Notes: generated by a model not told the origin, from the sequence alone. DNA of 64,000 bases from Verrucomicrobiota bacterium (GCA_017301995.1 JAFLEH010000022.1:62001-126000); one strand, 5' to 3'; positions 1 through 9,171 are shown, numbered from the stretch's first letter. Numbers and translations: made by a program.

Positions 1-402
1 TCCGGTGGTGTCAGCCCGGTGGCGTTGCAAAAATCCCGCAAGTTCTTCGCCACCGCGCGCAATGTGGAGGAAGGCGGTTCCCTAACCGTCCTGGCGACGG
101 CGCTCATCGAGACCGAAAGCCGCATGGACGACGTGGTCTTCGAGGAGTTCAAGGGCACCGGCAACATGGAGGTCAAACTCGACCGCGAGCTGGCCGAACG
201 CCGGGTGTTCCCCGCCATCCACATCCCGCAGTCCGGCACCCGCAACGACGACCGGCTTTATCATCCCGACGAGTTCCTCCGCGTCGTCGATCTCCGCCGC
301 CAGCTCGCCCAACTGCCCATCGGCGACGCCATCAACACCCTCCTAACCAACCTCCGCAACACCCAGAACAACGCCGAGCTTCTGCTCCGCGGCCTGCGGT
401 GA
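1..402 (+). CDS. rho: Transcription termination factor Rho, C-terminal part (5' end outside window)
   Basis: The reading frame is open from base 1. It encodes the end of Rho, the hexameric RNA-dependent ATPase that terminates transcription. The fragment begins with SGGVSPVALQ and continues through ARNVEEGGSLTVLATALIET, MDDVVFEEFKGTGNMEVKLD, RVFPAIHIPQSGTR and NTLLTNLRNTQNN. These correspond to the arginine-finger and C-terminal subdomain of the Rho ATPase core, in the same order as in E. coli Rho. About 133 residues are present, so the RNA-binding N-terminal domain and Walker A motif lie upstream of the window. The frame ends in TGA just before a strong inverted repeat, so this is a natural C-terminus. 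Identification is by clear sequence similarity. Confidence 0.95.
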   Translation, partial: SGGVSPVALQKSRKFFATARNVEEGGSLTVLATALIETESRMDDVVFEEFKGTGNMEVKLDRELAERRVFPAIHIPQSGTRNDDRLYHPDEFLRVVDLRRQLAQLPIGDAINTLLTNLRNTQNNAELLLRGLR

Positions 403-530
403 GAGATAAGATACGAGAATCAAGAGACAAGAATCAAGACACCAGAAACCAGAAACCAGCACCGTATCCCGGCCTCCTTCTTGTATCCCGCCTCTTGATT
501 CTTGATTCTTGTATCTTGACTCTCTCCTCT
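403..530. repeat. Large imperfect inverted repeat of the CAAGA type between rho and coaD
   Basis: The left arm (403-443) is made of AGATACGAGAATCAAGAGAC-like words. The right arm (about 475-527) is its near reverse complement (CTTGATTCTTGATTCTTGTA). The arms can pair over about 40 bases around a ~35-base loop containing the direct repeat CCAGAAACCAGAAACCAG. The same CAAGA vocabulary recurs in the hairpin between fic and groES. It could terminate rho mRNA or be a dispersed intergenic repeat; there is no terminal T-tract. Confidence 0.7.
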
Positions 531-540
531 CCCCAACACC

Positions 541-1041
541 ATGCGCACTGCCGTTTACGCCGGTTCCTTCGATCCCCTCACCAACGGTCACCTCTGGATG
601 ATCGAGCGGGGGCTTGAGTTGTTCGATATCCTGATCGTCGCGATCGGCGAGAATCCATCCAAACACTACACGTTCACTGTGGAGGAGCGCCTGCGGCTGT
701 TGCGGGAATCCACCAAGCCCTGCGACCGGATGATCATCGTCCATTTCGACAACCGTTACCTGGTGGACTTCGCGAAAATCATGGAAGCGGATTACATCCT
801 GCGCGGGATCCGCTCGCCGCACGACTACGAATACGAGCGGGTCATGCGGCACATCAACTCGGACATGGCGCCGGAAGTCAACACGGTGTTCCTGATGCCG
901 CCGCGGGATATTTCCGAGCTGTCCTCCAACATGGTCAAGGGCCTGTCCGGTCCGGTCGGTTGGGAGGAAAACGTCAGCCGCTACGTGCCCGAACCGGTCC
1001 TCAAGGCGCTGGCCACGCGGTTCTCCGTCCATTCGGCGTGA
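541..1041 (+). CDS. coaD: Phosphopantetheine adenylyltransferase
   Basis: CoaD transfers AMP from ATP to 4'-phosphopantetheine, the penultimate step of coenzyme A synthesis, in the cytosol. The 166-residue protein has the family's normal length. It starts with the nucleotidyltransferase signature YAGSFDPLTNGH (the T/HxGH motif, residues 6-17). It has LRGIRSPHDYEYE in the middle and ISELSSNMVK (the ISSSxVK-type motif) near residues 123-132. The ATG start lies directly after the upstream repeat and gives a complete domain. The next gene starts 48 bases downstream on the same strand, so the two may be cotranscribed. Identification is firm. Confidence 0.96.
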   Translation: MRTAVYAGSFDPLTNGHLWMIERGLELFDILIVAIGENPSKHYTFTVEERLRLLRESTKPCDRMIIVHFDNRYLVDFAKIMEADYILRGIRSPHDYEYERVMRHINSDMAPEVNTVFLMPPRDISELSSNMVKGLSGPVGWEENVSRYVPEPVLKALATRFSVHSA

Positions 1042-1089
1042 CGGATGTCGCTTGCGGGATCGCGCGTTCGCGGCTATCGGTGGCGTGTC

Positions 1090-1728
1090 ATGATCCGTTT
1101 TTCCCTGTTCGGTATTCCGGTGGAGGTCCAGCCTTGGTTCTGGGTCACTCTGGCGTTGCTGGGCGGAGGGATTGAGGCCAACACCCAGGAGGAAATCCTG
1201 CGGCTCCTGCTGTTTCTGTTGGCGGGTTTCGTCTCCGTTCTGGTCCACGAGATGGGACACGCTCTAACCGGACGCGCGTTTGGCGCGCGTGCCGAGGTCA
1301 CGCTCCACGGCTTCGGCGGCTTCGCTCGGTTTTCGGGCCGATGGTTCTCGCGGAAACAGGACTTCCTGGTCACCGCCGCCGGTCCCGGCGCCCAACTGCT
1401 GCTGGCGCTGGCGGTTTGGCTGGCACTTCCGGGTCTAACCGGCCTGCGTTCCGTGGCGGGGTATTTTTGGATGGAGCTGTTTTTCATCAGCGTGTTCTGG
1501 GCGGTGCTGAACCTGTTGCCGGTCTTTCCCTTGGACGGCGGCCAGATGCTCCGCGCCGTGCTGGGCCCGGAGCGCGAGCGGATCACCTTGTGGACCAGCA
1601 TCGTCGTGGCGGTAACGGCCGCCGTACTGATGTTCAAATTCACCGGTTCATTCCTGTTTCCGATCTTCATGGGCCTATTCGCCTATCAGGCATGGCAGCG
1701 GCTTCAGGGCGCGCCGTACGGGCGTTAG
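1090..1728 (+). CDS. Site-2 protease family (M50) membrane metallopeptidase
   Basis: This is a 212-residue membrane-embedded zinc protease of the M50/rhomboid-like rseP-SpoIVFB group, which cleaves substrates within the membrane. The zinc motif HEMGH lies in a hydrophobic segment around residue 54. The second ligand region NLLPVFPLDGGQ (the NxxPxxPLDGG motif) lies near residues 139-150. Several hydrophobic helices surround both motifs. The ATG at 1090 is preferred because MIRFSLFGIPVEVQPWFW is the usual N-terminus of short M50 proteins. An in-frame ATG at 1045 would add 15 polar residues. No PDZ domain is present. The substrate cannot be told from the sequence. Confidence 0.88.
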   Translation: MIRFSLFGIPVEVQPWFWVTLALLGGGIEANTQEEILRLLLFLLAGFVSVLVHEMGHALTGRAFGARAEVTLHGFGGFARFSGRWFSRKQDFLVTAAGPGAQLLLALAVWLALPGLTGLRSVAGYFWMELFFISVFWAVLNLLPVFPLDGGQMLRAVLGPERERITLWTSIVVAVTAAVLMFKFTGSFLFPIFMGLFAYQAWQRLQGAPYGR

Positions 1729-1855
1729 CGCTTCATCCGGCCGTCCGTTCCGCCGATCCGCGTCCGACCGCCATCCCATGCCGGTGCCGGGTGAGGTCTT
1801 GCTCCGGGCGCGAATGAAGCTTGCCTGACAACCGGAATCCGTGCAGGGTCCGCCC

Positions 1856-3193
1856 ATGAAAGTTTATCTATCAATAGCAATGATCGGCATGGCGGCGCCT
1901 CAGGGAGCCAACGCATTGGATGATGCGCGTCTCCGTATGATGGAGGACTGGTTCGGCACCGCGCCGGAAAACCGTGGCCCGGTGCCGCGGGAATTGGGGC
2001 AACTGTCCCCCGCGGACGCGAAAGAGACCGCCGTAGCCAAGGATGCGGTTTGGGCGGCCTATCGGAAAGGCGCGCTCAAGCTCGGTTGGGACACACAGAT
2101 CGCCGCGATGCCTCCGACCTTGGAAGCGCTCAAACAAATGCCCGAGGCCGAACGCCCGAAGCTGGCACCGTCGAAAATGGAGGCCGGAGACAAGTCCATG
2201 CCGTATTTTCTGGTGGCCAAGGGCACCAAGCCGGAAAAGGGATGGCCGCTGATCATTTCCCTGCACGGTGGCGGAGGCAACGCGGGTGCCGAAGGCCCGC
2301 ACGCGTGGCCGGTCAACACCCGCGAATGGCAGACCCAGCTCGCGTTGTTCGAACGTATCTATCCCGGCGACGCGCTCTATTTCATCCCCCGCATGGCCGA
2401 TGACCGCGAAGGCCGCTGGTGGTACGACTACTGCCAGACCATGTATGACGATTTCATCCGGCGCGCGGTGCTGTTCCGCGAGGTCGATCCCAACAGGATC
2501 TATGTGATGGGCATTTCCGAAGGCGGATACGCCGCCTATCGGCTGCCCGCCAACCAACCCGACCGCTGGGCCGCGGCGGGCGCGATGGCGGCCGCCGAAC
2601 CGCTCGACACCTCGCCGCCGGAAAACCTGATCCACACCGCGTTCCGCTGCGACATCGGAGAAAAGGACACCATGTTCGACCGCATCGGCCTGGCGCGCAA
2701 CTACTTCGAAAAACTGGATGCCATGGCCAAGGAGCACACCGGTTGTTATATCCATCACTTCGGCGAGCAGGCCGGCAAAGGCCACGGCATCGACTACCAA
2801 CCGTGCCCGGAATGGATCGTCAAACACCGTCGCGAACCGGCTCCCAAGCGGATCGTCTGGAACGTTCAGGAGCTTCACCATACGCTCCACCGCCACAATT
2901 GGTGGCTGGAACTCGCGGACCGCCCCGCCAAACCGCCGGTCAAGCTAACAGGATTGATCGACGGCAACACGATTGTCCTAACATCAAACCCGCCCGACAC
3001 CCGTCTCCGCCTCGCCCTTGACGACCGTTTGGTCGATCTGGACCAACCCGTGACCATCACGCTCAACGGCGCCGTCGTTCATCGCGAAAAGATCCCGCGG
3101 AAACTGGAATCCATGATCCGGACCACCGTCGAGCGCGGCGATCCGGAAATGATCTTCTGCGCGACGATCGACGTGCCGGCAGCCCCAAAGTGA
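1856..3193 (+). CDS. Secreted alpha/beta-hydrolase (esterase/depolymerase-like)
   Basis: The N-terminus (MKVYLSIAMIGMAAPQGANA) looks like a Sec signal peptide, so the ~445-residue protein is probably exported. The central domain has the features of an alpha/beta-hydrolase: an LHGGGGNAG oxyanion-hole loop near residue 138 and a GISEGG nucleophile elbow (GxSxG) near residue 220. A candidate catalytic His lies in GKGHGIDYQPCPEW. The C-terminal ~110 residues look like a beta domain. Many verrucomicrobial proteins of this type are annotated as esterases or PHB-depolymerase-like enzymes; the substrate is unknown. The ATG at 1856 is preferred over a GTG at 1841 because it starts the signal peptide. 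It is followed closely by two peptidase genes, suggesting one operon for breaking down external polymers. Confidence 0.75.
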   Translation: MKVYLSIAMIGMAAPQGANALDDARLRMMEDWFGTAPENRGPVPRELGQLSPADAKETAVAKDAVWAAYRKGALKLGWDTQIAAMPPTLEALKQMPEAERPKLAPSKMEAGDKSMPYFLVAKGTKPEKGWPLIISLHGGGGNAGAEGPHAWPVNTREWQTQLALFERIYPGDALYFIPRMADDREGRWWYDYCQTMYDDFIRRAVLFREVDPNRIYVMGISEGGYAAYRLPANQPDRWAAAGAMAAAEPLDTSPPENLIHTAFRCDIGEKDTMFDRIGLARNYFEKLDAMAKEHTGCYIHHFGEQAGKGHGIDYQPCPEWIVKHRREPAPKRIVWNVQELHHTLHRHNWWLELADRPAKPPVKLTGLIDGNTIVLTSNPPDTRLRLALDDRLVDLDQPVTITLNGAVVHREKIPRKLESMIRTTVERGDPEMIFCATIDVPAAPK

Positions 3194-3198
3194 TCGAT

Positions 3199-4803
3199 AT
3201 GCGACTCATTGTTTTGCTAACCGACATGGCGCTGCCGCTCGCCGCGGCCGCCGAACAAACGCCCGGCCAAACCGGGGAAATCCGGCCGAAATATGTCATC
3301 GAAGCGCAGGTTGACGCCGACGGCCACAAGATCGGCGCGGTCTCGACGGTTACCATCCCCGCCTCGGAAGCGGATCCCCTAACCGACACGCGGTTCGTCC
3401 TCTACGCGAATGCCATCCGGGGCATCGGACGGGACGGCAAGGCGCCGATCGCGATCCGGGCGGTGCGGCTTGGTGGCCAGGCCGCGCGGTGGCGGGCGGA
3501 TGGAACCGACCTGACCGTGACCCTGCCCGAACGGAAAACGCAGCCGTTCGATCTGACGATCGAATTCACCGCCGATCCGCCGCGGATCCGGAAAATGGCC
3601 GTGGAGGACGACGATGCCGGTGACGATGACCCCAACGATTCGAAGTGCGAGAACTTCGGGATTTTCGGTTATGACGACGACGTGCTTTCGCTGGGATCGT
3701 TCTGGTACCCCCAACTCATGGTTAGAAACGGCGGTGGGTGGGTGGGATTCCGCAAACCCGGTCCGGGAGACCTGCTTCATGCCCAGGCGAGCGATTTCAC
3801 CGTGAGCTTCGGCGGGCTTCCCAAGGACGTCACCGTGGTTGCGACCGGCACGGGCGACGGCAGGAAATTCCACGCCGATGGAGCGCGGGACTTCGCGGTC
3901 CTGATGAGCCGCGATTTCGTATCCGAAACCACGGAGGTGATGTTGGGAAAAAAGGCGGTTCGCGTTCACGGTTATGTGAATCGGGCCAGCAAGCGGTATC
4001 TTCCGGACACGCTCGAGATCGCGGTGAACGCGCTGAAAATCTTCCATCAGCGGTTCGGTGCCTATCCGTTTGACACATTGAAAGTCGTGGAAGCTCCGCT
4101 GTGCGGGAATTCCGGCGGGATGGAGTATTCCGGAGTGGCGAGCCTCAGAAGCGGTTACTTCGGGGTGCTTTCCGAGACCGCCCGCGAGGAAGGGGATGAG
4201 GATGAGCGGCGGGAACGGCGGGAATGGACCCGCCGGATGATGTTCGAACTTCCGCTGGTCCACGAGATCGCCCATCAATGGTGGGCGATTGGGGTTGGGA
4301 ACGATTCCCTGCGCCATCCGTTTGTGGATGAAGCGCTGGCGACCTGGAGTTCGATGCTGTATTTCGAAGACCGTTATGGTGCGGAGCGCGCCGGCGAGAT
4401 CAGTGACATGTGCCTGAAAAATCCGTTGTTATTCAGCATGGAACAGGGGACGGAAGACGCTCCCGCGAACCGGCCCACGTCGGATTACGACGGAATGGAC
4501 CAATACGGAATGGTGGTCTATCAAAAAGGGGCGCTGTTTTACACCGAACTGCGGAAACGGATAGGAGATGAGGCGTTTTTCGGCGGCTTGCGCGATTACT
4601 ACGGGCGGTTTAGGTTCCGTTTGGCCGGTCCGGACGACCTCCGGGAGATCTTTCTCGCCAGCAAACCCGAGCTGCGCGCCGAAATCAGCACGCTCTATCA
4701 AAAGTGGATATTTGAAGCCAATGGCATCGGTGATAATCAAAAAGAGCATGATGAATCCGGCGAAGCGCCGTCCATACCATCAACCGGAAACAAACAACCA
4801 TGA
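3199..4803 (+). CDS. M1-family zinc aminopeptidase, exported
   Basis: This ~534-residue protein has a short signal-peptide-like N-terminus ending near AAAAEQ. Its gluzincin core carries HEIAHQWW (HExxHxW) and, 18 residues further on, the third zinc ligand Glu in FVDEALATW. GNSGGMEYSG just upstream takes the place of the GAMEN exopeptidase motif. A C-terminal segment has the QYGMVVYQKGALF signature typical of M1 enzymes. The likely role is removal of N-terminal residues from peptides outside the cytosol. An alternative GTG start at 3190 would overlap the previous stop as GTGA. The 3' end overlaps the next gene by ATGA, indicating translational coupling with the M28 peptidase. Confidence 0.87.
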   Translation: MRLIVLLTDMALPLAAAAEQTPGQTGEIRPKYVIEAQVDADGHKIGAVSTVTIPASEADPLTDTRFVLYANAIRGIGRDGKAPIAIRAVRLGGQAARWRADGTDLTVTLPERKTQPFDLTIEFTADPPRIRKMAVEDDDAGDDDPNDSKCENFGIFGYDDDVLSLGSFWYPQLMVRNGGGWVGFRKPGPGDLLHAQASDFTVSFGGLPKDVTVVATGTGDGRKFHADGARDFAVLMSRDFVSETTEVMLGKKAVRVHGYVNRASKRYLPDTLEIAVNALKIFHQRFGAYPFDTLKVVEAPLCGNSGGMEYSGVASLRSGYFGVLSETAREEGDEDERRERREWTRRMMFELPLVHEIAHQWWAIGVGNDSLRHPFVDEALATWSSMLYFEDRYGAERAGEISDMCLKNPLLFSMEQGTEDAPANRPTSDYDGMDQYGMVVYQKGALFYTELRKRIGDEAFFGGLRDYYGRFRFRLAGPDDLREIFLASKPELRAEISTLYQKWIFEANGIGDNQKEHDESGEAPSIPSTGNKQP

Positions 4804-5840
4804 AAACGACCGAAGACAGCAACCCTCCAACTCCCGCCCGCGTTCCGTTGTGGCGCAAGGTGTTGCGTTCCGCCGCGCTGCTGGCGGTGGTCCTGGTGGT
4901 GATTGTCGGTGGCGGCGCCGTGTGGGTGATGCAGCCGACCGGATCCGGTTCTCCGGCGAAGCACCACGCGGACGCGGGTGCGTTGCGCGAGCAGGTTAGA
5001 GCGCTCACCGAGGATTTCGGTCCCCGCTATCAGGATCTGGAAGGAAACCTCGCGAAATGCAGGGGATACATGATTGCCGAGTTCCGCCGCCGCGGCGCGG
5101 AAACCGAGGAGCAGGTCTATCGCGTCGGCAAGCGGGAATACCGCAACGTGCGGGCGTTTTTCGGTGACCGGAAACAGCCGCGCGTGGTGGTGGGGGCGCA
5201 CTACGACACTTGCGATGAGGGACCCGACTACATCAACCGCGGCGCGGATGACAACGCGAGCGGCGTTGCCGGATTGTTGGGGTTGGCGGCGTTGCTCCAA
5301 CAGGAACGTCCCTCGGGATCGGCGGTGGAACTGGTGGCGTATTGCACCGAGGAGCCGCCGTATTTCTCCACCGAACACATGGGCAGCTACCGGCACGCGG
5401 AGATTCTGAAATCGGAGGGCGTCGCGGTGAAAGGCGTGCTGGTTCTGGAAATGATCGGCTTTTATTCCGACGAAGCGGGAAGCCAGCGCTATCCGGCGGG
5501 GCTGTTTGAGTTATACTATCCGTCGCGCGGGAATTTTCTATCATTGGTTGGCGGCGTGGAAGAGCGGAAGCTGATGTCCGTCGCAAAACGGGCGATGAAA
5601 GGGAGCGCGCCGCTGCCGGTCTATTCGTCCTGCATCCCGCGTTCCGTGGATGGCGTCCATCTATCCGACCACATCAACTATTGGCCGTTCGGTTTCACGG
5701 CGGTGATGGTGACCGACACGTCGTATTACCGGAACCCCAACTACCACGGCGAAGGCGACTTGTGGCAGACGCTCGACTACGAACGGATGGCTCACGCGGT
5801 GACCCAGGTCCACCAGGCGGTGCTGAAATTGGGAGAGTGA
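4800..5840 (+). CDS. M28-family zinc peptidase with N-terminal membrane anchor
   Basis: The 346-residue protein begins with a basic segment and one transmembrane helix (about residues 22-46), so the catalytic domain should face the periplasm. The M28 zinc site is visible: GAHYDT (His, Asp), RGADDNASG (bridging Asp), CTEEPP (Glu pair), a further acidic position in the MIGFYSDE region, and a late NYHGEGD His. The start codon overlaps the preceding M1 peptidase stop (ATGA). Together with the upstream esterase-like gene this forms an extracytoplasmic hydrolase cluster. M28 enzymes are aminopeptidases or carboxypeptidases, or glutaminyl cyclases; which applies is not clear here. Confidence 0.86.
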   Translation: MKTTEDSNPPTPARVPLWRKVLRSAALLAVVLVVIVGGGAVWVMQPTGSGSPAKHHADAGALREQVRALTEDFGPRYQDLEGNLAKCRGYMIAEFRRRGAETEEQVYRVGKREYRNVRAFFGDRKQPRVVVGAHYDTCDEGPDYINRGADDNASGVAGLLGLAALLQQERPSGSAVELVAYCTEEPPYFSTEHMGSYRHAEILKSEGVAVKGVLVLEMIGFYSDEAGSQRYPAGLFELYYPSRGNFLSLVGGVEERKLMSVAKRAMKGSAPLPVYSSCIPRSVDGVHLSDHINYWPFGFTAVMVTDTSYYRNPNYHGEGDLWQTLDYERMAHAVTQVHQAVLKLGE

Positions 5841-6370
5841 TGCCCCGGCGGGAGCGCAGGACAAAAATGTTAGAGGTTGGTGGCAGCGGTTGCTGAATGA
5901 TGAACGGCGGCTTGCCTCAGGCAGGGACCGACCTCCGGGCGGTCCGGTTGGGGATTCGGCACCAGCCCTTAGCCCGAATTCCGAAGTTGAAAGTTATTAT
6001 GTGGTCCCATTTAACCGCTGAAGCGCTGAGTACCGCTGAGGGCGCTGAAGTTGAGGCTGCAAAATTCGGATCGAATCCGATTCACCATTCGGCGCATGCA
6101 TCCCGATCAAACAAAACTCAGCGGATTCAGCGGTTCTCAGTGGTTCAGCGGTAAATCGAGCATCCAAACTACCTCGAACTTAGGAATTGGGGCTTTACGG
6201 ACCGGAACCCCACGAACCTTCACCCGCCTGCCGCCGGACCGCTCGGAGAGACGGTCCCTGCCACTGCTTCGCGCCTGGATAAGCGCATTGACTTTCTGGC
6301 CCGCACCCACCCGGCCGGGTATCGCACTTTTGCATTGGCCAACCACCGGACGGCAGGGTAGCCTCCGCGC
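5841..6370. other. Intergenic region without a convincing gene
   Basis: No frame here has the codon pattern or features of a gene. The stretch contains the CGCTGA-type inverted repeat (listed separately) and short unremarkable sequence on both sides. Any promoter for the CorA-like gene would lie in its right half, but no clear -35/-10 or sigma54 motif was found. Confidence 0.6.
6013..6195. repeat. CGCTGA-type inverted repeat, with a right flank shared with the 28.1 kb copy
   Basis: The left arm (6013-6050, AACCGCTGAAGCGCTGAGTA...) pairs with the right arm (6115-6152, ACTCAGCGGATTCAGCGGTT...) across a ~65-base loop. From about 6105 to 6195 the sequence is clearly similar to 28080-28168, including the CCAAACT...CTTGAACTTxGGATT end. 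It is therefore a dispersed element, not just a local hairpin. Confidence 0.75.
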
Positions 6371-7141
6371 ATGGCGACGACGGCAAGAACCCTGCGGCTT
6401 CCGGATCACTATCAGGTGGAGCCGGAATTGTTGGAGCAATTCAGCACGCGGCCCGGCCACCAGCGGTGCGTGGAAGGGCGCGACGAACTGTTGCTCGTGG
6501 TCCATGAGGTCCCAAAACCCGGAATCCCCGAGCGCGACGCCCTGTTTTTCTGGCGCCGGCATGACGGACGCTGGACCCAACCCAGTGGACCGGGACTTTC
6601 GGAACTGCATGATTTGCTGGAGCGCTACGCTCAGGCGATCGACAAGCACGAGGAAGTCATCGACGAGGCCGACACGGCGGCGGAGATTTTCGCGATTCTC
6701 CGGCATTCCGGACCCTTGGCCCGGTCCACGCGGAATCTGGTGCAGGCACTTGAGCAGGCGCTGGCCGTGGATCATGACGACCGCGAAATCCGTGCCTTCA
6801 GGGACCGGGCGCGCGAACTGGAACGCGCGGCGGACCTGCTGCACAACGACGCTCGGGTCACCCTGGAGTTCTGGCGGGCCGAGCGCGCCGAGGAGCATTC
6901 GCGGGCCTCGGCCCGGTTGGGGCGGATCATGTTCCGGATGAATCTGCTGGCCGGCTTTTTCCTGCCACTGATGGCCCTCAGCGGATTGTTCGGGATGAAT
7001 GTGGACATTCCACGGTTCATGCAGCCGTTTTTCTGGGGGATTCTGGTGTTTGCGATCCTCACCGGGGCAGCGCTGCTTTGGCTGGTGGGCCGCCAGACCG
7101 GACGCAAGGCGGACTTCGACAGCGAGCTGGAAGAGGAGTGA
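6371..7141 (+). CDS. Short CorA-like divalent cation transporter
   Basis: The 256-residue protein has the C-terminal architecture of CorA magnesium channels. A long helical, charged region (about residues 70-190) leads into a first transmembrane helix ending in SGLFGMNV, whose GMN triplet is the CorA selectivity signature. A second helix (about 220-243) and a short charged tail follow. CorA proteins usually exceed 300 residues, so the N-terminal alpha/beta domain is reduced here. The family forms pentameric inner-membrane channels for Mg2+, Co2+ or, in ZntB-like members, Zn2+ export. The protein could also be a divergent ZntB-like member. The neighbours do not indicate the ion. Confidence 0.82.
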   Translation: MATTARTLRLPDHYQVEPELLEQFSTRPGHQRCVEGRDELLLVVHEVPKPGIPERDALFFWRRHDGRWTQPSGPGLSELHDLLERYAQAIDKHEEVIDEADTAAEIFAILRHSGPLARSTRNLVQALEQALAVDHDDREIRAFRDRARELERAADLLHNDARVTLEFWRAERAEEHSRASARLGRIMFRMNLLAGFFLPLMALSGLFGMNVDIPRFMQPFFWGILVFAILTGAALLWLVGRQTGRKADFDSELEEE

Positions 7142-7266
7142 AATTGTCCGGACTCCGGGGAATATTGCCGATCCTGTCGTCGAAAAAGCGGAAAAAACGG
7201 TAGGATTTGCGGGGTTTTGGATTTTCGGGGTTGCTTCCGGCGGTCGCCTCAGGGATGCTGGCGCGG

Positions 7267-8043
7267 ATGAGTTGCAAATCTCTCGAAGGAAAAACAGCAG
7301 TCGTGTTCGGTGTCGCCAACAAGCGCAGCATCGCCTGGGCCGTGGCCCAGGCGTGGGCGGATCAGGGCGCGAAACTGATTTTCAACTATCAGGGCGAACG
7401 GGTGAAGGACAATGTGGAGGAACTCACCGCCGCGTTCGGCGAGGACGTGCCGCTCTACCCGTGCGACGTGACCAGCGACGAGGAAATCGACACGTTTTTC
7501 AACCAGGTTCGCAAGCACACCGACCGCGTGGACCTGCTGCTGCACTCGGTGGCCTACGCGCCGCGCGAGGCTCTGGAAGGGCGTTTCCTCCACACCAGCC
7601 GCGAGGCCTACCGGATCGCCCACGACATTTCGGCGTTCTCGCTGATCGCCCTGGCCCAGCGCGCCGAGCCGATGATGACCGCCGGCGGCAGCATCGTGGC
7701 GATGAGCTACTATGGCGCGGAAAAGGTGATCCCCAACTACAACATCATGGGCGTGGCCAAGGCCAGCCTGGAGGCGTCCACCCGATACCTCGCATGGGAC
7801 ATGGGCAAGAAAAACATCCGGGTGAACTGCATCAGCGCCGGCCCGGTCCAGACCCTGGCGGCCCGCGGGATTTCCGGCTTCGGCCAGATGTTCAAGGAAT
7901 ACGAGGGCCGCGCCCCGCTCGGCCGCTCCTGCACCTTGGAAGAAATCGGCGCCGCCGGCGTATTCCTCGCCAGCGACGGCGCGGCGTCCATCACCGGCCA
8001 GGTGATCTACGTGGACGGCGGCTATCAGATCATGGGCATGTGA
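7267..8043 (+). CDS. fabI: Enoyl-[acyl-carrier-protein] reductase (NADH), FabI type
   Basis: FabI catalyses the last reductive step of each fatty-acid elongation cycle. The ~258-residue protein is a classical short-chain dehydrogenase variant. GVANKRSIAWAVAQAWADQG (residues 15-34) is the FabI-type cofactor loop, and CDVTSDEEID follows. The catalytic pair lies in SYYGAEKVIPNYNIMGVAKA (Tyr-x6-Lys). ITGQVIYVDGGYQIMGM is the typical C-terminus. The ATG at 7267 fits the usual N-terminus; another in-frame ATG lies 12 bases upstream. It appears to be transcribed alone. It is not FabV or FabK, which have different folds or lengths. Confidence 0.95.
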   Translation: MSCKSLEGKTAVVFGVANKRSIAWAVAQAWADQGAKLIFNYQGERVKDNVEELTAAFGEDVPLYPCDVTSDEEIDTFFNQVRKHTDRVDLLLHSVAYAPREALEGRFLHTSREAYRIAHDISAFSLIALAQRAEPMMTAGGSIVAMSYYGAEKVIPNYNIMGVAKASLEASTRYLAWDMGKKNIRVNCISAGPVQTLAARGISGFGQMFKEYEGRAPLGRSCTLEEIGAAGVFLASDGAASITGQVIYVDGGYQIMGM

Positions 8044-8478
8044 TGAGGGGTTGTCCCGGCGCGGCATGGGATTCATCGTGCGGATGAGCCGGCCATCCCT
8101 GGCATGGGACTCTCCGGCCGCGATGGTGGCCTCGCGGCTCAGGCAGTAGGCGCGTCCATCGGGAGGACTGGCCTCCGGCCTTTCATGGCCGACGGGCTTC
8201 CAGCCTTTCGATCTTCCTCCTCCCTCGCCCGCCAGATCCACCAGCCACGCCATCCCCTCGTCCTCCGGCACACACTCGCCACCGTCGTGGCGGCATAGGG
8301 CAGGTGGGCTTGGTTTGCGGAAAGACAAAGATGGCTGGTGGAACCCGGCATGGGTGGTCAGGCTGAATTCACGGCTTCGACGATCAGACGATCACAGGGA
8401 TGGAAAAAATCGGTTCTTCCATCGGTCGCTGCCAGCACAACAGCGATCAATAGACGAGTCCACAAATCAGGAATGCTA
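8044..8478. other. Intergenic region, nothing recognised
   Basis: No frame here reads as a gene. It sits at the boundary between core-like sequence (fabI) and the more AT-rich minus-strand region. A short inverted word, GGCCTCCGGCC near 8170, is the only local structure noticed. Confidence 0.5.
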
Positions 8479-9171
8479 CTAATGCGCGTTTTGAGGCGCT
8501 TTGATTTCAGCGAGGCGCCGCCTGATTTCCGGTGTAATCGCTACGCCTGTCGCCAATAGGCTCATCCGGAATTTCATTTCAATCACATCTCGTTCTTCGG
8601 GAAGTTCGCATGCTTTTGCGGTCAGTATAGCAGCGTCCAATCCATCACTATTGTAGTCGAACCATACCAAAGCGTTCGCAATTTTGGTTCTGAATTCTCC
8701 TGGAGGGAACCTTGCGTATGCCTTCGCGAAATAATCCCTGCGCTTTTCTTGGGCCGCCCGGTTCAAAAATGGAACGAGGGCGTACCCGGTTTCGCGACCT
8801 TGGGCCGTCTTGCCTACCAAGCTAAGATATATATCCGGTTTGTTCCAGTATTCGCGCATGATATCAAGATACACCCCGTCAGTTCCCCCGTTTTTGCGAG
8901 CTTCGTCAACTTTGGCGATGAGCAGGTCCAACAAGCGGCTTCCGGATTCACCTTCTTCACCGCCAAGTTCATTGATATGCGCGGATTTACGCTCCGCACC
9001 CCTTGTTTCCGCACGCTTCGGTACATTTGGAGTACCGTTTACACCAGCAATAACAACATTGCCGCTTGGTGCGTACCGTTGATCTCCATTGTTTTTCAGG
9101 CGGAGCAGGGCAACCACGCAGGCCAGCAATAGAAATGCCGATGCTAAAACCACAGTCCAACGACGACTCAT
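8479..9171 (-). CDS. Membrane-anchored helical protein of unknown function (module A)
   Basis: I do not recognise this 230-residue protein. It starts with a basic stretch and one hydrophobic helix (VVLASAFLLLACVVALL, residues 7-23), so it is probably an N-terminally anchored protein facing the periplasm. The cysteine in LLLAC also makes a lipoprotein conceivable. After a Ser/Gly/charged linker, the C-terminal half is predicted helical and rich in aromatic and acidic residues (REYWNKPDIYLSLVG, AIANALVWFDYNSDGLDAA-like segments), like short alpha-solenoids. It lies 53 bases downstream of a small secreted-protein gene in the same direction. The neighbouring module has almost the same spacing. 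Base composition is visibly lower in GC than the surrounding core genes. Confidence 0.6.
   Translation of the reverse strand: MSRRWTVVLASAFLLLACVVALLRLKNNGDQRYAPSGNVVIAGVNGTPNVPKRAETRGAERKSAHINELGGEEGESGSRLLDLLIAKVDEARKNGGTDGVYLDIMREYWNKPDIYLSLVGKTAQGRETGYALVPFLNRAAQEKRRDYFAKAYARFPPGEFRTKIANALVWFDYNSDGLDAAILTAKACELPEERDVIEMKFRMSLLATGVAITPEIRRRLAEIKAPQNAH

Noticed and set aside
5897..6154. Short frames around 5.9-6.2 kb as small genes.
   Set aside because: They run through the CGCTGA inverted repeat and have no gene-like codon pattern.
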